Of a stretch of DNA of 64,000 nucleotides, positions 44,237-51,505 are shown piece by piece. Position numbers and translations under genes: made by a program. The stretch is from assembly GCF_009740395.1 (NCBI RefSeq), contig NZ_WOXT01000002.1:496001-560000 (forward strand), written 5' to 3'. The notes beneath the pieces were generated by a model that searched no databases, had not been told where the DNA came from, and saw only the letters and a list, made by a program, of their open reading frames with translations. Position 1 is the stretch's first letter; each line of letters starts with the position of its first letter. This DNA is from Noviluteimonas gilva. Its GTDB lineage: Bacteria > Pseudomonadota > Gammaproteobacteria > Xanthomonadales > Xanthomonadaceae.

Positions 44237-45922
44237 TCACCGCGTCCCGCGCTCCTCCTTCGGCCGCGCCCGGTGATCGCGCCGGAACGCACTCCAGATC
44301 AGCAGCAGCCCCAGCACGGTGCCGATCAGGAACAGCACCAGCGCCAATGCCGGGTAACCGAACAGGCGCGCCCCCGCCGTGTCCACGCGCATCAGCATCG
44401 CCGAGGCCAGGATCAGCGCGGCGGTGATCACGCCCGCGGTGATGCGGTTGGCGATCTTCTGCAGGTTCTCCATCAGCTGCGAGTCGTCGAGCCCGCCCAG
44501 TTGCACGGTCAACCGGTTTTCCGCCAGCAGCGAAAGGATGTCGGAAATCTTGCGCGGCGATTCGCGCAACAGCGATTGCACCTCGAGCACTTCGCCGGCG
44601 ATGTTGGCCGGCGAGAAGGACTGCCGCATCCGCTCGCGCATCACGTGCTGGATGTGGTCCTCGGTAATTTTCTTGACGTCCAGGTGCGGCTCGAGCGCGA
44701 AGGCCACCTGTTCGAGATTCAGCAGCGTCTTGCCCAGCAGGCTCAGCTCCGGCGGCGTGCGCAGGTTGCAGGCCGTGGAAATGCGCACCAATTCGATGAC
44801 CAGGCGACCTTCGGACATCGACTGCGAGCCCGCGTGCGCGGCGTAACGCGCGACGAGTTGGCCGATCTCGCGCTGGAAGCGCTCGTGTTCGAAGTCTTCC
44901 AGCCGCGTGCCCATCGCGATCGCTTCGGCCGCGACTTCCTCGCCGCGCCCATCGACCGCGCCGAACAACAGCTTGAGCAATCGCTCGCGCTGCTTGGGCG
45001 GCACGTGCGCGATCATGCCGAGATCGAACAGGCCCAGCCGTCCGTCGTCGGTCACCAACATGTTGCCGGCGTGCGGATCGGCGTGGATCTCGCCATGCAC
45101 GAACATCTGGTCCAGATAGCCTTTCATGAGCGCCTTGCCGAGCAGGCCCATGTCCTGCTCGGTGCGCCGCACGCCGGAGATCGCGGTCACCTTGACGCCG
45201 CGCACCAGGTCCATCGTCAGCACGCGCGTCGAGCACAGGTCGCGCACCGGTTGCGGGCAGAACAACTCCGGATAGTCCTGGAAGTGTTCGGAGAAGCGCT
45301 CGAGGTTTTCGGCTTCGACGCGGTAATCCAGTTCGGCGAACAGCGTCTTGCGGAATTCGTGCACCCAATCGGCGAAGCGCAGCCGGCGCCCGATGTCGGT
45401 GATGCGATCGGCCTTGCCGGCAAACGAAGCGATCGTGTCGAGATCCATGCGGACCTGTTCGGCGACGAACGGGCGTTGCACCTTCACCGCGACCTCGCGC
45501 CCGTCGCGCAACACCGCGCGATGCACCTGCGCGAGCGACGCGCTGCCGATCGGCACTTCGTCGACGGAGTCGAACACCTTGTTCATGCGCGCGCCGATCT
45601 CGGTTTCGAACACCGCGCGCACGATCTCGAACGGCACCGGCGAGACTTCGTCCTGCATGCGCTGCAAGGCCGTGATGTAGGCCGGTGGCACCATGTCGGG
45701 TCGCGTGGAGAGCGCCTGGCCGATCTTGATGAAGGTCGGGCCGAGCGCTTCGAGATCGTCGACGAATTGCTCGGCGTCGACCTCGACGTGCTCCGGCGGC
45801 TCCATGCCGGTGGTCGCGCTGTCGAGGTCGATGCCGGTGAAGACACCGGCGCCGCGGTACTTCAGCAGGAACGCGATGATCTGCGCGCTGCGGGCGATGC
45901 TGACGGGCGTGTTTCCATTCAT
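44237..45922 (-). CDS. UbiB/AarF/ABC1-family atypical kinase
   Basis: A 561-residue protein. The family-specific KxGQ motif is at residues 66-69 (FIKIGQALSTRPDMVP), followed by IGSASLAQVHRAVLRDGREVAVKVQRP (A-rich loop and lysine), HADPHAGNML (catalytic loop) and LGLFDLGM (DFG-like metal loop). Two C-terminal transmembrane helices (near residues 500-545) anchor it in the inner membrane, as in UbiB. UbiB proteins are required for ubiquinone synthesis, probably as ATPases acting on lipids; whether this is the main UbiB or a paralogue cannot be told because no ubi genes are adjacent. A -10-like TAGGCT sits 7 nt upstream of the ATG. Confidence 0.88.
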   Translation of the reverse strand: MNGNTPVSIARSAQIIAFLLKYRGAGVFTGIDLDSATTGMEPPEHVEVDAEQFVDDLEALGPTFIKIGQALSTRPDMVPPAYITALQRMQDEVSPVPFEIVRAVFETEIGARMNKVFDSVDEVPIGSASLAQVHRAVLRDGREVAVKVQRPFVAEQVRMDLDTIASFAGKADRITDIGRRLRFADWVHEFRKTLFAELDYRVEAENLERFSEHFQDYPELFCPQPVRDLCSTRVLTMDLVRGVKVTAISGVRRTEQDMGLLGKALMKGYLDQMFVHGEIHADPHAGNMLVTDDGRLGLFDLGMIAHVPPKQRERLLKLLFGAVDGRGEEVAAEAIAMGTRLEDFEHERFQREIGQLVARYAAHAGSQSMSEGRLVIELVRISTACNLRTPPELSLLGKTLLNLEQVAFALEPHLDVKKITEDHIQHVMRERMRQSFSPANIAGEVLEVQSLLRESPRKISDILSLLAENRLTVQLGGLDDSQLMENLQKIANRITAGVITAALILASAMLMRVDTAGARLFGYPALALVLFLIGTVLGLLLIWSAFRRDHRARPKEERGTR

Positions 45923-45929
45923 GTCCGCA

Positions 45930-45935
45930 AGCCTA
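45930..45935 (-). promoter_or_regulatory. -10-like element before the UbiB-family kinase gene
   Basis: On the minus strand TAGGCT ends 7 nt before the ATG at 45922; no Shine-Dalgarno lies in between (TGCGGAC). Its partner promoter for the DUF488 gene is 50 bp away in the opposite direction. Confidence 0.35.
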
Positions 45936-45985
45936 GTCGCGGGCGCGTCAAAGGCCTTTCACCGCGCGCCGGGGCGCCGCGCGGC

Positions 45986-45991
45986 TAGCAT
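45986..45991 (+). promoter_or_regulatory. -10-like element before the DUF488 gene
   Basis: TAGCAT ends 6 nt before the ATG at 45998, with spacer TCGGGC, the leaderless geometry seen at other genes here. Confidence 0.4.
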
Positions 45992-45997
45992 TCGGGC

Positions 45998-46534
45998 ATG
46001 CGCACGCTGTGGACCATCGGGCATTCGATCCGCGACTGGGAAACGTTCGTCGGGATGTTGGACGCGGCGGGGATTCGCGCGCTGGTCGACGTCCGGCGAT
46101 TCGCCGGTTCGCGCCGGCATCCGCAGTTTTCCGGCGAGACGATGGCGCAAGCGCTACCGCAAGCGGGCATCGACTATGTGCCGATGGTCGACTTGGGCGG
46201 ACGTCGGACGCCGTCGAAGGATTCGCCGAACACGCGGTGGCGCAACGCGAGTTTCCGTGCGTATGCCGATTACATGGCGACGCCGGGCTATCGAGATGCG
46301 CGTGCCGCGCTTGGGTCACTCGCGCGTGCGACACCCACCGCGGTGATGTGCGCCGAGGCGATGTGGTGGCAGTGCCATCGTGGGTTGATCTCGGATGACT
46401 TCAAGGCCGACGGGTGGGAAGTCGTGCACCTGGTGTCGCCGGGCCGCAGCGAGGTGCATCCGTACACGGGGGCTGCGTTGATCGCTGACGGGCGGCTGAC
46501 GTATGCCGAGCCTTCGACGGGGTCGTTGTTCTGA
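45998..46534 (+). CDS. DUF488 family protein
   Basis: A 178-residue soluble protein of the DUF488 family. TIGHSIRDWETFVGML opens it, DVRRFAGSRRHPQFS holds the conserved DVR...P..S block, and MCAEAMWWQCHRGLI carries the C-x-E...C-H-R motif that defines the family. The paired Cys and His suggest metal binding or redox chemistry, but no activity is established. The start is set by the N-terminal conserved block MRTLWTIGHS and a -10-like element. It is divergent from the UbiB-family gene and convergent with an orphan gene 6 bp away. Confidence 0.85.
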   Translation: MRTLWTIGHSIRDWETFVGMLDAAGIRALVDVRRFAGSRRHPQFSGETMAQALPQAGIDYVPMVDLGGRRTPSKDSPNTRWRNASFRAYADYMATPGYRDARAALGSLARATPTAVMCAEAMWWQCHRGLISDDFKADGWEVVHLVSPGRSEVHPYTGAALIADGRLTYAEPSTGSLF

Positions 46535-46540
46535 GGCGCA

Positions 46541-46867
46541 TCAACCATTGCGTGCAGGCGATTCCTGCCGGTAGATGCGCTCCTCGATCTCCGCGACGAT
46601 GGCGTCTTCCTCCAGGTCGAACTCGATGTAACCACTGTGTTCGGTGAACACGACTACGCGCGCTGCCGCGGGACGAAAAACTGCAAACGCAAACGGAAGC
46701 CGAACAACGATGCCGCCTGGATCGCGCACCTCGACAAACGCTGATGTCGAGAAGTCGTGGGCTGACAGCCCCTTGGACAGGATCTGTTCGACCGGTCGTC
46801 CCAGTCGCTCCGAAAGCTCGGGCGCCCAATCCTGAAGGACCTCGCGCGAAGGCCTGATGGGTGTCAT
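46541..46867 (-). CDS. Small protein of unknown function, last in an orphan operon
   Basis: A 108-residue soluble protein. It starts RPSREVLQDWAPELSERLGRPVEQILSKGLSAHDF, followed by a beta-rich part (VEVRDPGGIVVRLPFAFAVF; VVVFTEHSGYIEFDLEEDAIVAEIEERIY). No domain is recognised; the end looks like a small beta barrel with acidic helix. Its start overlaps the preceding membrane-protein gene by ATGA (46864-46867), indicating coupled translation. It is the fifth gene in a minus-strand block beginning at 48303. Confidence 0.6.
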   Translation of the reverse strand: MTPIRPSREVLQDWAPELSERLGRPVEQILSKGLSAHDFSTSAFVEVRDPGGIVVRLPFAFAVFRPAAARVVVFTEHSGYIEFDLEEDAIVAEIEERIYRQESPARNG

Positions 46868-47253
46868 GGAGATCCCTTGGGTCGCTTCTGCCGAACTGCC
46901 TGCCACGCGCCAAATGCGGCCAGTACGTTGGCGGCGACGACAATCCAGAACCCGCCTTTCACACCGTGCCAGAGCCCGACGCTGGCGAAGTAGAGGCACG
47001 CGCCCGCCAACACGGACGACAGAAAACCTGCGACTGGTGCGCGGTACAGGAGGATGGCGCTTGCGAAGCCCATGATCACGAACGCAAACCACAGACTCTT
47101 GACCAGCGGTCCGACCGCCCACAGGGCTTGAAATTCCGGCGTGTCCGGCAAGAAGTGCAGCACAAGATCAAAAGCCACCAGCGCGTGCATGACGGCAGCA
47201 AAAACCATCAGCAGCGCTGCGTAACGGCTGGACATCGGCGACTTGGACTTCAT
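46864..47253 (-). CDS. Four-helix membrane protein of unknown function
   Basis: A protein of 129 residues starting MKSKSPMSSRYAALLM. Four hydrophobic segments (about 10-32, 45-65, 69-87, 95-118) with short polar turns; the helix-loop pattern with HALVAFDLVLHFLP resembles small DoxX-like or hypothetical membrane proteins, but no motif is firm. The start at 47253 lies 16 bp after the lipoprotein stop. A longer frame starting at 47385 would overlap the lipoprotein gene and is rejected. Translation continues into the next gene through ATGA. Confidence 0.65.
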   Translation of the reverse strand: MKSKSPMSSRYAALLMVFAAVMHALVAFDLVLHFLPDTPEFQALWAVGPLVKSLWFAFVIMGFASAILLYRAPVAGFLSSVLAGACLYFASVGLWHGVKGGFWIVVAANVLAAFGAWQAVRQKRPKGSP

Positions 47254-47269
47254 GGCGGCCTCTCCCGGA

Positions 47270-47833
47270 TCAATGGAACTGCGCGAATGCTTTCTCGATC
47301 GCCGGCGCGGGTGCGGCGGGTTCAAGTCCATGCGCGTTCGGCAAGTCCGCCCACAGCTTTGCCCACGCCGGGTTGTTGCGAACACCGATCATCATGTCGA
47401 CGCGCGTTTCGTCGCCCATTTCGCGCTTGAACGTAAAGTAGAGACGATTGATGCAGCGCGGCCCGTCGGGCGGCGCGCACGCGAACTTGACGGACAGCGC
47501 GTGGAAATCCGCGTCCCATTCGTACAGCGCGAGCTTGCCGACTTTGTTGAAGTAGCGCCGGAGGTTGGTAATGTCGTTCATGGCGCCCGGCGGGTCGTCC
47601 AGGAATGGGTCGGCGACGGTCGACGGCGCAGGAGGACCGCCAACCGCACCGGGACGGGTCGTCAACCGGTCGACCTTCGCCTGGTCGTTCTCGGCGACCG
47701 CGGACACCAACGCCGCCACGGTGGCGGTGGCGGTGTCGTAATCCACCGTGCTGCCCATCGATGCACCGTCGCATGCAGCGGCGATGCAGGCGATTACGGC
47801 TGCGGCGGCGAACGAAGCGGTGCGTCCTGCCAT
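47270..47833 (-). CDS. Lipoprotein of unknown function
   Basis: A 187-residue protein with a Sec signal and lipobox IAAAC (Cys21). The mature part begins with a helix (ATVAALVSAVAENDQAKVDRL) and then LRRYFNKVGKLALYEWDADFHALSVKFACAPPDGPRCINRLYFTFKRE, where two Cys near residues 130-140 could form a disulfide. No family is recognised. It lies within the orphan operon, between a 44-residue gene and the membrane-protein gene, with gaps of 16-18 bp. Confidence 0.65.
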   Translation of the reverse strand: MAGRTASFAAAAVIACIAAACDGASMGSTVDYDTATATVAALVSAVAENDQAKVDRLTTRPGAVGGPPAPSTVADPFLDDPPGAMNDITNLRRYFNKVGKLALYEWDADFHALSVKFACAPPDGPRCINRLYFTFKREMGDETRVDMMIGVRNNPAWAKLWADLPNAHGLEPAAPAPAIEKAFAQFH

Positions 47834-47851
47834 GAGCGGCTCCCCTGCCTG

Positions 47852-47986
47852 CTATCGGCGCACTTTAGTGGAAGCGAGGAAGCCGCGAATCAATGCGCGG
47901 ACACCCAAGACCATCGCCACTGCCGTCGAGGGATATAGCCAACCGCCCAGGATGGCGACTGCGATGGTGTCGTTGTCGAATCGCAT
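47852..47986 (-). CDS. 44-residue membrane peptide
   Basis: Starts at ATG 47986, overlapping the stop of the EF-Tu-like gene by one base (TGATG), and ends at TAG 47852. It encodes an N-terminal acidic start (MRFDND), a hydrophobic stretch (TIAVAILGGWLYPSTAVAMVLG) and a basic tail (RRstop). The overlap and position inside an operon support it, though it is too short to classify. The next gene begins 18 bp later. Confidence 0.5.
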   Translation of the reverse strand: MRFDNDTIAVAILGGWLYPSTAVAMVLGVRALIRGFLASTKVRR

Positions 47987-48303
47987 CAGGGGTCAGCTAC
48001 CAGCAAATCCTCACGGAGGACTTGGTCGATCACGCCGTGTGCAACGAGCGTCGAGCCTTCGTGCAACGTAAAGGCGAACCCCTTCCTGAGCCGAGCAATC
48101 TGTAGTTCCGGTGCAAGAAGCCAAAGCTCCGCTCGCCCGGTTTCGCCGGGCTGCAACGCGCCATCGAGGAACTCGACGTGCGCGTCGTTGTAGTGAAGCA
48201 GCCCAAAGTGATTGTTGGGTCGCCATCCACTCCACCTGCCTCGTTGAAGGCTTGGGAGGAGCGTAATGTCGGCAAGCAGATCGGGGGCACGGGGCGGGCG
48301 CAT
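47986..48303 (-). CDS. Free-standing EF-Tu domain-III-like protein
   Basis: A 105-residue protein that aligns by eye along its length with the third beta-barrel of elongation factor Tu: ITLLPSLQRGRWSGWRPNNHFG matches the EGGR...GYRPQF region, LDGALQPGETGRAELWLL matches the MPGD...VVTL region, and FTLHEGSTLVAHGVIDQVL matches the IREGGRTVGAGVV ending. No GTPase domain or domain II is present. In EF-Tu this barrel contacts tRNA and EF-Ts; isolated copies may be RNA- or protein-binding. It heads a block of five overlapping or closely spaced genes. The start codon at 48303 has no strong Shine-Dalgarno. Confidence 0.6.
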   Translation of the reverse strand: MRPPRAPDLLADITLLPSLQRGRWSGWRPNNHFGLLHYNDAHVEFLDGALQPGETGRAELWLLAPELQIARLRKGFAFTLHEGSTLVAHGVIDQVLREDLLVADP

Positions 48304-48379
48304 GGCGCCAAGCTTACGGGTTCATCCAGCAACAGTTGCAACGACCACGCCAACGTTGCGCGCTGAAGCGCCAACGCAC

Positions 48380-48393
48380 TTGATCTGGATCAA
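48380..48393. promoter_or_regulatory. Perfect FNR/ANR box before the universal stress gene
   Basis: TTGATCTGGATCAA is an exact TTGAT-N4-ATCAA site. A -10-like TACGGT at 48416-48421 predicts a start near 48428, putting the box centre (48386.5) at -41.5, the class II activation position. It also lies 77 bp before the divergent orphan operon. Confidence 0.75.
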
Positions 48394-48449
48394 GGAGCAT
48401 CGCTTCCGGGGGGCGTACGGTGATCCCACCTCCTCACTGAGGCGCGATC

Positions 48450-49280
48450 ATGCTCAAGGACCTGTTCTTTCCGGTGACTGGCGCCAGCACCGACGATGCG
48501 ACCCTTGCGATCGCCGAACGGATCGCGGAAGCCTACCGCGCCAGGCTCATCATTTCCGTACCCGTTGCGGTGCCGACGGCCCTTGCCGCGCCCTGGGGTT
48601 TCGCGCCCGGTCCGGTGCTCGCGGAGGTCCTCGAGGAAGTGGAGATCCACGCGACGAAGCGGGCGGAAGACCTTCGTCGTCGCATGGCGAAGTCGGGGGT
48701 CGATTGGGACGTGCGCGTGGATCGCACGCGCCTGTTCGATCCTCCCGAGGCGTTGACCCTCCAGGCGCGTTACGCCGATCTGTCCGTCATCGCGCAACCG
48801 CGCGGCGACGATGCATCGATCGCGCACGCGTTCTTCAATGCCTTCCTGTTCGAATCCGGTCGCCCCGTGATGGTGGTTCCGCCCAACTTCGCATCCCGCC
48901 GCTTCGACAAGCTGCTGCTGGCGTGGAAGCCCACGCGCGAGGCCACGCGCGCGATCCACGATGCGCTCTCGCTCTTCGCACCCAGCGACGTCGAAGTCCT
49001 GGTGGTCGATCCGGAAATCGGCGACCTGGGCCACGGCGACGAGCCGGGCGCCGACATCGCCGCCCATCTGGCGGAGCGTGGGTTGAACGTCAACGTGACG
49101 CGTCGCGCTTCAGGCACCATGAGCGTCGCCACCACGCTGCGGCTGCACGCCGCCGAGAGCGGGGCGGACCTCCTGGTCGCGGGTGGCTACGGTCATACGC
49201 GCCTGCGGGAATGGGTGCTGGGCGGCACCACCCGCGACTTGCTCGAATCGCTGGAACGTCCGGTGTTGTTCTCGCGCTGA
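48450..49280 (+). CDS. Universal stress protein (tandem UspA domains)
   Basis: A 276-residue protein of two UspA-like halves. The first (1-145) has the strand-helix pattern without an obvious ATP loop; the second ends with DLLVAGGYGHTRLREWVLGGTTRDLLE, containing the G-x2-G-x9-G-(S/T) ATP-binding motif, and PVLFSR as the last strand. Tandem Usp proteins help survival under oxygen limitation and other stress. Control by an anaerobic regulator of the FNR/ANR type is inferred from the perfect upstream box at -41.5. No other respiratory genes are adjacent. Confidence 0.88.
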   Translation: MLKDLFFPVTGASTDDATLAIAERIAEAYRARLIISVPVAVPTALAAPWGFAPGPVLAEVLEEVEIHATKRAEDLRRRMAKSGVDWDVRVDRTRLFDPPEALTLQARYADLSVIAQPRGDDASIAHAFFNAFLFESGRPVMVVPPNFASRRFDKLLLAWKPTREATRAIHDALSLFAPSDVEVLVVDPEIGDLGHGDEPGADIAAHLAERGLNVNVTRRASGTMSVATTLRLHAAESGADLLVAGGYGHTRLREWVLGGTTRDLLESLERPVLFSR

Positions 49281-49295
49281 GGCAATTGCCGGCGT

Positions 49296-50735
49296 TTACT
49301 CCCGCGCGATCTTCTCGCGCATCGGCATCCGCCCAGGCCAACCACCGGCCAGCGCGCGATACAACGCCACGACACTCACCGCGCTGCGCGTCCGCGCATC
49401 GGCGAACGCATCCTGCGCCTGCAACTGTGCGCGTTCGGCGTCGAGCACTTCGAACAGATCCACCGCACCGGCTTCGTAACGCACGCGCGCCAGTCGCGCG
49501 GCGTTCGCACTGTCCAGCGCCGCTTGTTCGCGATGCCCATCTTCCACGCGCGCACGGTTCTGGCGAATCAGCGCGTTCTCGGTGTCTTCCAACGCAAGCA
49601 ACACCGTCTGGCGATAGCGCGCGAGTTCGCCTTCGGCGTTGGCATCCGCCGCGGCGATGCGGGCGCGCACGCGGCCGACGTCGAGGAAGGACCAGTCGAT
49701 GCCGAGCGCGACGACGCGCGTTTCGCTGTCGCGTTCGAACAGGTTGCCGGCATCGATTGCCTGGCTGCCGATCAGGCCGCCGAGCGTGAAGCGCGGGAAC
49801 AGGTCGGCGGTCGCCACGCCGATGCGCGCGGTCGACGCATGCAGGCGTTCTTCCGCGGCGGCGACGTCGGGACGACGCCGAACGATTTCGCCCGGCGTGC
49901 CGGCGTCGATCTGTTCGGGCAAGGCGGGCAGGGGGGCGGGTTGATCGAGTTGCGCGATCAACGCTTCCGGCACGCGGCCGGTGAGCACCGCGATGCGGTG
50001 TTCGGCGAACGCGACCTGCGCTTCGAGTTGGGGAACGATCGCGAGCGTGCTTTCCAACTGCGCGCGCGCACGCGAGGTGTCGAACTCGGTGCCGCGGCCG
50101 GCATCCATGCGCGCCTGCACGATGCGCAGCGTGCCTTGCTGGTTCTCCGCGTTATCGCGCGCCACGCGCAGGCGTTCCTGCAGGCCGCGCAGTTCGAAGT
50201 AGCTGCGCGCGACGTCGCCGACGATCGCGACCTGCATCGCCGCCAGGTCGTTGGCGCTGGCTTCAACGCCCGCGCGATTGGCTTCGACGTTGCGGCGCAC
50301 GCGGCCCCACAGATCGAGTTCCCATCCGGCGACGACACCGACGTCGTACGAATCCACGTCGTCGCGCCCTTCGCGCGACACGCCCGGCGCCTGGTCCGCG
50401 CTGAGGCGCGAACGGCTCGCGTTGCCCTGCGCGGTGATCGTCGGGATCTGGTCGAACCTGGCGTTCCGCAACAGCGCATTCGACTGGTCGTATCGCGACA
50501 AGGCGATGCGCAGGTCGTGGTTCGCCGAGAGGGCTTCTTCGACGAGCGCGGTGAGTTGCGCGTCGCCGAAGCGTTCCCAGAAGGCGTCGTCGGCGGGGGC
50601 CGCAACGGCGGTCGCGTCGGTGCGCGCGAACGTCGCCGGTTCGACCGCGGTCGGCCGCACATAGTCGGGGCCGACCGCACACGCCGCGAGCAAGGCCGTG
50701 GACAGCACGGTCATTGCGAGGCGAGCACTCACCAT
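49296..50735 (-). CDS. Outer-membrane factor of RND efflux (NodT/OprM-like lipoprotein)
   Basis: A 479-residue outer-membrane channel lipoprotein with lipobox LLAAC (Cys19) followed by AVGPDYVRPT, the NodT-family start. Two OEP repeats are visible, each with a helical coil and strands (first ending near residue 245, second with GEIVRRRPDVAAAEERLHASTARIGVATADLFPRFTL). It forms the TolC-like tunnel for the permease and adaptor encoded upstream in the same operon. Its start overlaps the SDR gene by 7 bp (50729-50735). It is the last gene of the operon and is convergent with the stress gene 15 bp away. Confidence 0.9.
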   Translation of the reverse strand: MVSARLAMTVLSTALLAACAVGPDYVRPTAVEPATFARTDATAVAAPADDAFWERFGDAQLTALVEEALSANHDLRIALSRYDQSNALLRNARFDQIPTITAQGNASRSRLSADQAPGVSREGRDDVDSYDVGVVAGWELDLWGRVRRNVEANRAGVEASANDLAAMQVAIVGDVARSYFELRGLQERLRVARDNAENQQGTLRIVQARMDAGRGTEFDTSRARAQLESTLAIVPQLEAQVAFAEHRIAVLTGRVPEALIAQLDQPAPLPALPEQIDAGTPGEIVRRRPDVAAAEERLHASTARIGVATADLFPRFTLGGLIGSQAIDAGNLFERDSETRVVALGIDWSFLDVGRVRARIAAADANAEGELARYRQTVLLALEDTENALIRQNRARVEDGHREQAALDSANAARLARVRYEAGAVDLFEVLDAERAQLQAQDAFADARTRSAVSVVALYRALAGGWPGRMPMREKIARE

Positions 50736-51481
50736 GGGAGGGTCTCCTCGAAGAACACGAAACCGCCGTTCGGACCATCGGCATCGAGCAGGGCCATGCG
50801 GACGCTGGTGCGTGCGCCGTCGGCGACTTCGAGATCGCCGCCGGCGTTCATGTCGGTCTTCACCGAGCCCGGATGCACCGCGTTGACTTTGATTGCGGTG
50901 TCCTTCAACTCGTGTGCGAGCTGCACGGTCCACGCGTTCACCGCACTCTTGGAAACGTTGTACGCGGGCAGCTTGATGTCGTAGATCGGCGAGGCAGGAT
51001 CGTTGTTCGCGCCGACCGAGCCGAGGATGCTCGAGACATTGACGATGCGCGCGGCGGGCGCCTGCTTCAGCAGGGGCAGGAAGGCCTGGGTCGTGGCGAC
51101 CACGCCGAACACATTGGTGTCGAAGGTTTCGCGCCAGGTGGCGAGCGACTGTTCCGACGGCTTGCGCTGCGCATCGTCGCGCAGCACGCCGGCGTTGTTG
51201 ACCAGGATGTCGAGGCGGCCGTGCTTGCGCGCGACCTCTTCCGCAGCCTGCGCGATGCTGTCGTCGTTGGCGACGTCGATGGCGATCGCTTCGACCTGCA
51301 GCCCTTCGGCTTGCAGCTTCAATGCGGCGGCGACGGCCTTCTCGCGGTCGCGGCCACCGAGCAGCACGTGGATGCCGGCGTTGGCGAGCTGGCGCGCGGT
51401 TTCGAAGCCGATCCCGCGCGTCGCGCCGGTGATCAGTGCGACCTTGTCGTTGTTGCGGGCAGTGGGGGCAATGGCGGTCAT
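50729..51481 (-). CDS. Short-chain dehydrogenase/reductase
   Basis: A 250-residue classical SDR: cofactor loop TGATRGIG (near residue 20), NNAG (LVNNAGVL), the catalytic Ser in VSSILGS and the YNVSK pair for Tyr and Lys. The sequence is typical of carbonyl or quinone reductases that use NADPH. AAGGAG at 51489-51494 favours the ATG at 51481 over one at 51487. It is located between the permease and outer-membrane factor genes of the efflux operon. Xenobiotic reduction or export of a modified product is a possible role inferred only from this position. Confidence 0.88.
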   Translation of the reverse strand: MTAIAPTARNNDKVALITGATRGIGFETARQLANAGIHVLLGGRDREKAVAAALKLQAEGLQVEAIAIDVANDDSIAQAAEEVARKHGRLDILVNNAGVLRDDAQRKPSEQSLATWRETFDTNVFGVVATTQAFLPLLKQAPAARIVNVSSILGSVGANNDPASPIYDIKLPAYNVSKSAVNAWTVQLAHELKDTAIKVNAVHPGSVKTDMNAGGDLEVADGARTSVRMALLDADGPNGGFVFFEETLPW

Positions 51482-51505
51482 GTGCATTCTCCTTGGGAGA
51501 TCGAA

